In this document: positions 24,184-31,248 of the stretch, in pieces
How positions within the stretch are numbered: the stretch's first letter is position 1
How the letters are laid out: the number at the start of each line of letters is the position of its first letter
Assembly: GCF_003475325.1 (NCBI RefSeq)
Contig: NZ_QRQC01000001.1
Location: 194,980-258,979, forward strand
Direction: 5' to 3'
Source: Collinsella sp. AF33-16
GTDB taxonomy: Bacteria; Actinomycetota; Coriobacteriia; Coriobacteriales; Coriobacteriaceae
DNA: 64,000 nucleotides
Made by a program: the position numbers and the translations under genes
The notes under the pieces: generated by a model
The model's database searches: none
Told to the model about the DNA's origin: nothing
The model's input: the letters and a program-made list of their open reading frames with translations, nothing else

Positions 24184-25602
24184 CTAGAAGATCTGGCGCA
24201 GGTCTCCGCGGTTGAGGGCTTCGTCGAAGAGGTGCTTGAACACCACGCTGCCGTGCAAGCCGTCGTGCTCGAACTCGTTGGTCACCCAGGCATGCGAGTT
24301 GCCCACGCGGCTGAGCGTATCGAGCTGCATGCCCGAGTCCACGTACATGTCATCGAAGTACACCGCGGCCTGCAGGGGCACCTCGTTGCACGCCAGGCGC
24401 TGCGGGTCGTAGATCTTGTCCCAGCTGGTGTCTTCCATCAGCAGGTCCATGGCGGGCTTGAAGGGCTTGAGCTCGGGCATCTGCTCGAACATCCACGGGA
24501 ACATGGCCTCGCCGGTAAACATGAGCGGTCGCGTGAGCGTGTCGAACTCGGCACGATGGGCCTTCTCTTCTGCCGCGGCCCAGCGAATGGGCATGGTGTC
24601 GCCGTCGGCGTAGATGAACTCCTGAAGCGTCCAGTACAGCGGATTCGTGCGCGTGTTGGTGCGCTCGAAGGCGCGCATCAAAAAGCTGTCGGATACCGAG
24701 GCGCCGCAGGCCAGCGTGCCGTCGCCGTCAACAAAAGCATGATCGATAATCCAATGCATGCGCTCAAAGCTCGGCTTCATGCCAAAGTCGCTGCCCATGA
24801 GCTGTAGGCGCTCGACCGTCATTGGCGAGCCGTCGGGCAGTACGGGCTTCTGAGCCTCGAGCGCATCGGCCAGGGCTGCCACGCGCTCGACATCGGCGGG
24901 GTAACGGTCGTAATACTGCTGCGTCTTGGCGGCCATGCGCGGGAAGGTGTGCGCGTAGACCTCGCTGGCGCTCGCCGGCACGTGCGGAATGCCGCCGCAG
25001 GTAAAGCTTGCCGCCACGCCCTCGGGGAAGAGCGACAGATAGCTCAACGTCAAAAAGCCGCCGTAGCTCTGCCCGAGTGTGACCCAGGGCTTGCCGCCAA
25101 AGCCCACCAGGCGCAGGTACTCAAAATCGCGCACGATGGAGCTGGCGAGGTGACGCTTGAGGAAGTCCGCCTGCGAGCGGGCCGCATCGGAGCCTGCCGC
25201 CTCGGCGCGCTCGCCCAGTGCGGCAATCGTGCGCCCGTCTACACAGCTGCTGCGCCCGGTACCGCGCTGGTCGGGCAGCACGACGCGGAAATGCTTGACG
25301 GCCTCTTCGATCCAGCCATCGCTTGTGGGCGACAGCGGACGCGGGCTCTCGCCACCGGGGCCACCCTGCAAAAAGAGAAGGAGCGGCAGGTCGTCGTTGA
25401 TGCGGTCGGGTGCGCAAACCACACGGTAGAAGAGCTTGATGCTCTCGGGCGCGCCGGCGATGGGTGTCGGTATAGCGCCGCGGCGCATGGTGCTGCCGAC
25501 GGCCAGGAGCATCGGCTCCAGGCCGCGCCAGTCGAGGGGGACGTCGATGCTGTGGTCCTCGACATACAGGCCGGGGACGTGGTACGAAGTGATGAGGGCC
25601 AT
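24184..25602 (-). CDS. Alpha/beta hydrolase, proline iminopeptidase-like
   Basis: This 472-residue protein has the alpha/beta-hydrolase layout of peptidase family S33: oxyanion loop FLQGGPGGESPRP near residue 78, DQRGTGRSS near 115, and nucleophile motif GQSYGG (Gly-x-Ser-x-Gly) near 185. A late NSHAWVTNEFEHDGLHG stretch likely carries the catalytic His. Such enzymes release N-terminal proline or other residues from peptides in the cytoplasm. ATG at 25602 is used because the frame upstream, although open for a further 470 codons, is only the reverse strand of proA. Its position between proB and proA would fit a proline-supply role. Confidence 0.85.
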   Translation of the reverse strand: MALITSYHVPGLYVEDHSIDVPLDWRGLEPMLLAVGSTMRRGAIPTPIAGAPESIKLFYRVVCAPDRINDDLPLLLFLQGGPGGESPRPLSPTSDGWIEEAVKHFRVVLPDQRGTGRSSCVDGRTIAALGERAEAAGSDAARSQADFLKRHLASSIVRDFEYLRLVGFGGKPWVTLGQSYGGFLTLSYLSLFPEGVAASFTCGGIPHVPASASEVYAHTFPRMAAKTQQYYDRYPADVERVAALADALEAQKPVLPDGSPMTVERLQLMGSDFGMKPSFERMHWIIDHAFVDGDGTLACGASVSDSFLMRAFERTNTRTNPLYWTLQEFIYADGDTMPIRWAAAEEKAHRAEFDTLTRPLMFTGEAMFPWMFEQMPELKPFKPAMDLLMEDTSWDKIYDPQRLACNEVPLQAAVYFDDMYVDSGMQLDTLSRVGNSHAWVTNEFEHDGLHGSVVFKHLFDEALNRGDLRQIF

Positions 25603-25713
25603 GTGAGTCTTCCGTTCGTTGCGGTGTTTCGGGTTGACCAATTCTACCGCCGCGGGCGAGCCATGCGCAAATCGGCTACCATGGTTGCAAACTTCTAGGA
25701 GAAAGGGCCGCCC

Positions 25714-27000
25714 ATGTCGGTCGATATAGCCACGTATGTCCACGATCTTGCCGTTGCCGCTAAGGCAGCGTCGGCCTCGCTTGCCACGGCGAGCGACGAG
25801 CAGCGCCAGGAGGCCGTGCGCGCCATGGCCGCAGCACTGCGCAACGGTGTCGACTCCATCGTCGCCGCCAACGAGCTCGATATGTCCGCCGCGCGCGATG
25901 CGGGGACCTCGGCGGGGCTCCTCGACCGTCTGCTGCTGACGCCCGAGCGCGTCGAGGGTATGGCCGCCGGCCTGGAGAAGCTCGCCGAGCTGCCCGATCC
26001 TGTCGGCCGCGTGCTCGACCACCGCGTGCTCGCAAGCGGCGTGGACCTCACCCGCGTGAGCGTGCCGTTGGGCCTGGTCGCCATGGTGTACGAGGCGCGC
26101 CCCAACGTGACGGCCGACGCCGCGGGCATCTGCATCCGCACCGGCAACGCCTGCATTCTGCGCGGCGGCTCGCTGGCCTATCACTCGTGTGCCATGATTT
26201 CTGAGCTGCTGGCCGATGCGCTCGAGACCAAGGGCTTCCCGCGCGAGGCTATCTCGATGATCGAGTCCACCGACCGCGAGGGCACTGGCGAGCTCATGAA
26301 GCTCCGCGGTATTGTCGACGTACTCATTCCGCGCGGCGGTGCAGGCCTGATCCAGCGCTGCGTGCGCGAGTCGCTTGTGCCGGTGATCGAGACGGGCACG
26401 GGCAACTGTCATATCTACGTGCATGAGTCCGCCGACTTTGATAAGGCGCTCAACATTATCGTTAATGCCAAGACCCAGCGTGTAGGCGTGTGCAATGCCG
26501 CCGAGTCGCTGCTGGTCGACCATGCTGTGGCCAATGTGTTTTTGCCTGCGGTCGTTGCCGTGCTGCACGACCACGGCGTGCTCATTCACGGCGACGAGGC
26601 CACGTGCGCCGCATGCGCCGACGCCGGGCTTGCCGAGGGCGATGACTACGTTGCCGCGACTGAGGAGGACTGGGGTCGCGAGTATCTGGCGCTCGAGATG
26701 AGCGTGAAGGTCGTGGCGAACGAGGACGAGGCCATCGCGCACATCAACCGCTACGGCACGATGCACTCCGAGGCCATCGTTGCAGAGGACACGGATGCTT
26801 GCGAGCGCTTCCTGGACGAGGTCGATGCCTCGGCCGTGTATGCCAACGCCAGCACGCGCTTTACCGACGGCGGCGAGTTTGGCCTGGGCGCCGAGATTGG
26901 CATCTCGACCCAAAAGCTCCACGCCCGCGGCCCCTTTGCCGCCGAGGCCCTCACCACCTACAAATACAAGCTCCGAGGCACCGGCCAGGTCCGCCCCTAA
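25714..27000 (+). CDS. proA: Gamma-glutamyl phosphate reductase
   Basis: This 428-residue NADPH-dependent enzyme reduces glutamyl-5-phosphate to the semialdehyde, the second step of proline synthesis. Recognisable segments are GLVAMVYEARPNVTADAAG, IPRGGAGLIQRC, ETGTGNCHIYV, the active Cys in RVGVCNAAESLL near residue 262, and FGLGAEIGISTQKLHARGP near 388. ATG at 25714 has TAGGAGAAAGG upstream. It begins 111 bases from the divergent hydrolase start, so that gap contains both promoters. A terminator repeat starts 14 bases after the stop. Confidence 0.96.
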   Translation: MSVDIATYVHDLAVAAKAASASLATASDEQRQEAVRAMAAALRNGVDSIVAANELDMSAARDAGTSAGLLDRLLLTPERVEGMAAGLEKLAELPDPVGRVLDHRVLASGVDLTRVSVPLGLVAMVYEARPNVTADAAGICIRTGNACILRGGSLAYHSCAMISELLADALETKGFPREAISMIESTDREGTGELMKLRGIVDVLIPRGGAGLIQRCVRESLVPVIETGTGNCHIYVHESADFDKALNIIVNAKTQRVGVCNAAESLLVDHAVANVFLPAVVAVLHDHGVLIHGDEATCAACADAGLAEGDDYVAATEEDWGREYLALEMSVKVVANEDEAIAHINRYGTMHSEAIVAEDTDACERFLDEVDASAVYANASTRFTDGGEFGLGAEIGISTQKLHARGPFAAEALTTYKYKLRGTGQVRP

Positions 27001-27014
27001 ACCCCTCGTAAACG

Positions 27015-27055
27015 AAAACCGCCACAAAGGTGCCTGTCCCCTTTGTGGCGGTTTT
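27015..27055. terminator. CCACCACAAAGG-family terminator, copy 5 (with paired arm changes)
   Basis: The left arm is AAAACCGCCACAAAGG and the right arm CCTTTGTGGCGGTTTT. Compared with the consensus, A became G in one arm and the facing T became C in the other, so pairing is preserved. It starts 14 bases after the proA stop. Confidence 0.88.
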
Positions 27056-27070
27056 AGGTGGCGTGGGCGG

Positions 27071-27670
27071 TTAGGCCTGGAAGGTATCGCGGTCGGGGGC
27101 GAAGGACTGCATGGCCGCTATGGTGCGGTCAAAGAGCTCGGGGAGCTCCCAGCCCAACATCTCGGCGCCCTGCGAAATCACGTCGCGCGAGCAGCCGGCG
27201 GCAAAGCGCTTGTCCTTGAACTTCTTCTTGAGCGACTTGGTCGTAAAGTCCATAACGCTCTTGCTCGGGCGCATGATGACTGCAGCGCCGATCAGGCCGG
27301 TGAGCTCATCGCAGGCAAACAGGATCTTTTCCATCTGCAGCTCGGGTTTGGGCAGCGAGGTGTTGAAGTCCGACGTGTGCGTCTGGATGGCGCGAATGAG
27401 CTCGGGAGACGCACCTTCGCCCTCAAGAATCTCGGCAGCATAGATGGTGTGGTTCATGGGGTCGTCCTCATGCTCCTCCCAATCCAGGTCGTGCAGCAGA
27501 CCGACGATGCCCCAAAACTCCTCGTTCTCGGGGTCGAACTCGCGCGCAAAGTAGCGCATAGTGCCCTCGACCGTCTCGCCATGGGTGATGTGGAACGGGT
27601 CCTTGTTGTGTTCGTTGAGCAGTTCGAACGCGCGGTCGCGGGTGATTCCGGCGGTAAGCGGCTCTGCCAT
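27071..27670 (-). CDS. HD-domain hydrolase
   Basis: This 199-residue cytoplasmic protein has HD-superfamily metal motifs: HITHGETVEGTM near residue 28, LLHDLDWEEH near 60 (the HD pair) and NHTIYAAEIL near 73. The predicted role is a metal-dependent phosphohydrolase on nucleotides or related compounds; the substrate is unknown. GGAGT lies about 10 bases before the ATG. Its stop lies 16 bases from the proA terminator repeat, which can also serve this converging gene. It is followed upstream by the copy 6 repeat and carD. Confidence 0.8.
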   Translation of the reverse strand: MAEPLTAGITRDRAFELLNEHNKDPFHITHGETVEGTMRYFAREFDPENEEFWGIVGLLHDLDWEEHEDDPMNHTIYAAEILEGEGASPELIRAIQTHTSDFNTSLPKPELQMEKILFACDELTGLIGAAVIMRPSKSVMDFTTKSLKKKFKDKRFAAGCSRDVISQGAEMLGWELPELFDRTIAAMQSFAPDRDTFQA

Positions 27671-27724
27671 AAGAGACTCCTTGTGCTCGTGGGTATCGAT
27701 AAGAATGAATACTACTAGAACAAG

Positions 27725-27766
27725 AAAACCACCACAAAGGTGCCTGTTCCCTTTGTGGTGGTTTTT
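27725..27766. terminator. CCACCACAAAGG-family terminator, copy 6
   Basis: Arms AAAACCACCACAAAGG and CCTTTGTGGTGGTTTTT flank the loop TGCCTGTTC. It lies 13 bases beyond the stop of the minus-strand carD-family gene and between that gene and the HD gene, so it should end carD transcription. Confidence 0.85.
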
Positions 27767-27778
27767 GGCGCGGATGGG

Positions 27779-28264
27779 TTAGTTGAGGGCGGCTCGGGCT
27801 AGGCGAGCTTCGGCGTCCTCCTCGGTGACGCCCAAGGCCACGGCGAACTCCTCGATGGAGCGGCGCTTGGCCTCCTTGAGTACGCGCATGTAGTAGGAGC
27901 TGGGCTTTTTATCGGCTTCCTCGGCCTGGCGAATGCGGTGCATCATGGTCTTTGCCACGCGGACCGTCTCGGGCGCGCCCAGCTTGAGCTGCTGCTTAAA
28001 GTGTGTCTCTTCAAGCGAGCTGTTGCGCTCGGTAAAGGTGTCGCACTCCAGCTCGTCATAGTGGCTCAGCAGATGCTCGGCATCTTGCTGAGAGATGGCG
28101 GCATGCAGACGGTCGGCCTGCGCCACGGGGTACATAAGGATCGTCTGCGCATGCCCCTGCTTGGCCTCGAGCAACAACATGGGCTGCGGCGTGTCGTCCC
28201 TAAAACCGACGACGGTGCAGACTCCCTGACCCGGATGAATGACGTGTTGACCGATTGAGAACAT
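27779..28264 (-). CDS. CarD-family transcriptional regulator
   Basis: This 161-residue protein has an N-terminal CarD/TRCF RNA-polymerase-interacting domain beginning FSIGQHVIHPGQGVCTVVGF, followed by a helical C-terminal part (about 80-155) with Arg/Lys patches such as RVLKEAKRRSIEEF. CarD proteins bind the beta subunit of RNA polymerase and stabilise open complexes at many promoters, especially rRNA. GGAGGTAGC precedes the ATG. It is divergent from argS across a 342-base gap. Confidence 0.88.
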   Translation of the reverse strand: MFSIGQHVIHPGQGVCTVVGFRDDTPQPMLLLEAKQGHAQTILMYPVAQADRLHAAISQQDAEHLLSHYDELECDTFTERNSSLEETHFKQQLKLGAPETVRVAKTMMHRIRQAEEADKKPSSYYMRVLKEAKRRSIEEFAVALGVTEEDAEARLARAALN

Positions 28265-28606
28265 GCTACCTCCAACTTATACGAATTTACGTATGTCTAG
28301 AATAACACGCTGACGTGCGCAAATCCTCGCTTTATGCAGGAAAAGCACACAACTCCGATAGGTAAGAGTATTCGATAAAAGACACAGCTCGTTCACACCT
28401 TTATGCATTTTCAACGCGTGCATAATCTGCAGGCAGACCGGCATCTTTGAGTGAGTCCATACAAGCTGTAGTCAATTTTGTGCATATGCAATTTCGATTG
28501 GCTTTACCCTGCGACAGTGCCCGTCGCTTGTGATAGAGTGCTACAAACTCTGGCTTTTGCCCTACGAGCGACCAAGAGCTCGGGGGCTTTAACACAAGGA
28601 GGATCT
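28265..28606. promoter_or_regulatory. Divergent promoter region of carD-like and argS genes, with a palindrome
   Basis: This gap of 342 bases holds no gene. A 7-base perfect inverted repeat, TTATGCA (28401-28407) and TGCATAA (28419-28425), is spaced by 11 bases, with related TGCATATGCA at about 28483-28492. It might be an operator. A GTGATAGAGT sequence near 28528-28537 is a possible -10 region for argS. No T-box leader is evident. Confidence 0.4.
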
Positions 28607-30460
28607 ATGCCCGAGAAGATTGAAGAGCTGGTACGCGCTGCGCTTGCTGCGGCCCAGGAGGCCGGCGACCTTTCCGCATTTGAACTTGACGATTGCGCTA
28701 TCGAGCGACCGGCTGACACTTCTCATGGCGAGTGGACCTCTACCATGGCCCTGAAGTCCGCCAAGCTGGCCCACTGCGCCCCGCGCAAGATCGCCGAGGC
28801 CATCGTTGCCCATATGCCCGAGGATCCCGCGATCGAGAAGGTTGAGATCGCAGGCCCCGGTTTCATCAACTTCTACCTCTCCGTTGCCGTCAAGAATGCC
28901 ATCTTTGGCGAGGCTCGCGAGAAGGGCATGGACTTCGCTAAGTCCAACGTCGGTGGTGGTCTGAAGACCCAGGTCGAGTTCGTTTCCGCCAACCCCGTCG
29001 GCCCCATGCACATCGGCCACGGCCGCTGGGCCGCGCTGGGCGATTCGCTCTGCCGCGTTATGGACCACGCCGGTTACGACATCCAGCGTGAGTTCTACAT
29101 CAATGACCACGGCTCTCAGATGAACACCTTCGGCAACTCCATCAGCACGCGCTATATGCAGCTTGCCGACATCATCGCCAAGCAGGGCGTTGATATCGAG
29201 GAGGCTCACAAGCTGCTGATCGCCGACCGTGACGCCTTTGTTGCCGACGAGAACGACGAGCACCCCGAGACCCATCCGTATCAGGACAACTTTGCCGAGA
29301 CCTTGGGCAAGGACTCTTACGGCGGCGACTACATCATCGACGAGGCCGCCGAGTTCTGGCGCACCGACGGCGATAAGTGGGTCAACGCCGATCCTCAGGA
29401 GCGCATGGAGAGCTTCCGCGAGCGCGGCTATGTAAAGATGGTCGATAACATGCGCGACCTCTGCCACGCCGTCAACTGCGACTTCGATCGTTGGTACTCC
29501 GAGCGCTCGCTGTACGTGAAGGACACCGAGGGCGAGACCGCCGGCACCTCCGCCGTCGACCGCGCTTTTGAGAAGCTCGACAAGATGGGCTACCTCTACA
29601 CCAAGGACGGCGCCCTGTGGTTCCGCTCCACCGACCTGGGCGATGACAAGGACCGCGTCCTGATCAAGTCCGACGGCGAGTACACCTACTTCGCCTCCGA
29701 CGTTGCCTATCACTGGGATAAGTTCCAGCGCGTCGACCACGTCATCGACATCTGGGGCGCCGACCACCACGGCTACATCGAGCGCGTCCGCTGCGTCTGC
29801 GACGCTCTTGGCTATCCCGGAAAGTTTGAGGTTCTGCTGGGCCAGCTCGTCAACCTGCTGCGCAACGGCAAGCCCGTCCGTATGTCCAAGCGCAAGGGCA
29901 CCATGGTGACCCTGCAGGAGCTCGTCGACGAGGTCGGTTCCGATGCCGCTCGCTACACGCTCATCTCCAAGAGCTCCAACCAGATGGTCGACTTCGACAT
30001 CGAGGCCGTTAAGAAGCGCGACAACTCCAACCCGGTGTACTACGTGCAGTACGCTCACGCTCGCGTCTGCTCCATCCTGCGCCGTGCCGCTGACGTAACG
30101 CCTGAGCAGGCCGACGAGATGGGCATGAAGGCCGTTGCCGCCAAGGCCATCGGTGAGAACGTCGATTACTCGCTGTTGACCGACCCGACCGAGCTCGCCC
30201 TTTCGCGTAAGCTCAACGAGCTCACCGACCTGATCGCCAGCTGCGCTCGCGACCGCGCCCCGTTCCGTCTGACGCACTTTGCCGAGGAACTCGCTGGTGA
30301 CTTCCACAGCTTCTATGCTGCCTGCCAGGTGCTGCCGAGCGAGGGCCGTCCCGTCGACCCCGAGCTTTCGCGTGCCCGTCTGGCCGCTTGCGACGCCGTC
30401 CGCGTGACGCTCGCCCTGGTGCTCACCCTCGTTGGTGTCTCCGCTCCCGAGCAGATGTAA
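28607..30460 (+). CDS. argS: Arginyl-tRNA synthetase
   Basis: This 617-residue class I synthetase charges tRNA-Arg. The N-terminal additional domain is followed by the HIGH motif in NPVGPMHIGHGRWAALGD near residue 130 and a KMSKS-type RMSKRKGTMVTL near 427. The C-terminal DALR domain includes VYYVQYAHARVCSILRRA near 483. ATG at 28607 has AAGGAGG six bases upstream; a longer frame upstream has no ribosome site. It is terminated by a clear hairpin and then by a long repeat-rich gap. Confidence 0.96.
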   Translation: MPEKIEELVRAALAAAQEAGDLSAFELDDCAIERPADTSHGEWTSTMALKSAKLAHCAPRKIAEAIVAHMPEDPAIEKVEIAGPGFINFYLSVAVKNAIFGEAREKGMDFAKSNVGGGLKTQVEFVSANPVGPMHIGHGRWAALGDSLCRVMDHAGYDIQREFYINDHGSQMNTFGNSISTRYMQLADIIAKQGVDIEEAHKLLIADRDAFVADENDEHPETHPYQDNFAETLGKDSYGGDYIIDEAAEFWRTDGDKWVNADPQERMESFRERGYVKMVDNMRDLCHAVNCDFDRWYSERSLYVKDTEGETAGTSAVDRAFEKLDKMGYLYTKDGALWFRSTDLGDDKDRVLIKSDGEYTYFASDVAYHWDKFQRVDHVIDIWGADHHGYIERVRCVCDALGYPGKFEVLLGQLVNLLRNGKPVRMSKRKGTMVTLQELVDEVGSDAARYTLISKSSNQMVDFDIEAVKKRDNSNPVYYVQYAHARVCSILRRAADVTPEQADEMGMKAVAAKAIGENVDYSLLTDPTELALSRKLNELTDLIASCARDRAPFRLTHFAEELAGDFHSFYAACQVLPSEGRPVDPELSRARLAACDAVRVTLALVLTLVGVSAPEQM

Positions 30461-30505
30461 GCTACGGGTCATTTGACCGCGCAGGTTTGGTTTAACTGAG
30501 CCTTG

Positions 30506-30540
30506 AAAGTCCGATCTCCCATATGGAGGTCGGGCTTTTT
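30506..30540 (+). terminator. Intrinsic terminator of argS
   Basis: AAGTCCGATCTCC and GGAGGTCGGGCTT pair around CATAT, followed by T5. It begins 46 bases after the argS stop. Confidence 0.88.
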
Positions 30541-30549
30541 GCGTTTGGT

Positions 30550-30735
30550 GAGACTATTTGGTTTGCTGGGAAATGCTACCAAATCGCAACTATACCGGTT
30601 TACGGGGCTGAATCGCCAACTGGCGACCATGGTGCCAATGGCAAAATTAAACCCGCAGGTAGATGGCTTATTGTTTCTAGAAAATGCAGGGCATGGTTGG
30701 CTTGCAGCATTCTGGCCCCGTAATCCGGCGTAGTT
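30550..30735. repeat. CCGCAGGT-core element, copy 3 (divergent)
   Basis: Part of the 788-base gene-free gap between argS and rho. The shared segment runs AAACCCGCAGGTAGATGG with the core at 30653-30660, then CTTATTGTTT and GCATGGTTGGCTTG. It parallels copies at 5852, 9015 and 30880. Its flanks lack the CTAAGTGAGTAG arms seen in the first two copies. Confidence 0.65.
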
Positions 30736-30824
30736 TTGAAAATTGTCCCTTGGGGACGGAGGAAAATGGATCATTTTTGTCTCGCGGAGGGGTGGCGGGA
30801 TACCGTCCGCCACGAATTGGGCTC

Positions 30825-30990
30825 ATCTCCTACGTTTGGACGCATATCCCGAACCATGCCGAAAAGTACGATATTAAAACCGCAGGTAGCAGACTCGTTG
30901 TTTTTGAAAAAACAAGGGTATGGTCAGGGGCTCGGGTGCAAACGTAGTAGATGGGCGCGATTTGTGGCGCGGCTATTCCGGGTGCCACGG
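30825..30990. repeat. CCGCAGGT-core element, copy 4
   Basis: TTAAAACCGCAGGTAGCAG (core 30880-30887), then ACTCGTTGTTTTTG and TATGGTCAGGGGCTCGG align with GACTTGTGTTTTGCCGG and GTGGTCAGGGATTCGG of the copy at 8957-9079. No gene is apparent. It lies about 170 bases downstream of copy 3. Confidence 0.7.
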
Positions 30991-31032
30991 CTTCACTCCT
31001 CTGGCGCGACATTTCAAGGCGCTTTTGAGGAG

Positions 31033-31080
31033 GAGTGTCCCTGATGACTGGGCGTTTAAGAACGTCCAATGACTAAGTTG
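31033..31080. repeat. Dispersed repeat, GAGTGTCCC / CGTTTAARAACGTCC family, copy 2
   Basis: GAGTGTCCCTGATGACTGG, GCGTTTAAGAACGTCC and AATGACTAAG repeat the element at 10896-10945 with a few changes. It ends exactly where the rho promoter begins. Confidence 0.75.
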
Positions 31081-31105
31081 CAGGTGGTTGCGGTTGTGTT
31101 ACACT
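31078..31105 (+). promoter_or_regulatory. Promoter of rho
   Basis: TTGCAG (31078-31083), a 16-base spacer and TACACT (31100-31105) form a plausible promoter giving a leader of about 140 bases, consistent with the autoregulated leaders known for rho genes. Confidence 0.6.
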
Positions 31106-31248
31106 AACGCTGCGTATATGACGCAATCATCTCGATACAGATCAATGATGTCCGTCGTTTTGAACGGAACTAGACTGTTTAGCCGCCCTGAAGGTTTATG
31201 CAGGGAGCATGTGATCACAGGGCTTGAAAAGAAAGTTGAGCAAACACT

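Noticed and set aside
24184..27027. A single 947-codon open frame on the minus strand running from the hydrolase through the whole of proA
   Set aside because: The part opposite proA is a shadow caused by high GC and strong codon bias. The hydrolase has a clear start at 25602, and proA on the plus strand has all its catalytic motifs.
12767..27766. CRISPR repeats as explanation for the recurring CCACCACAAAGG sequence
   Set aside because: The copies are single, kilobases apart, each after a gene, and form strong hairpins with T-runs; there are no regular spacers or cas genes.
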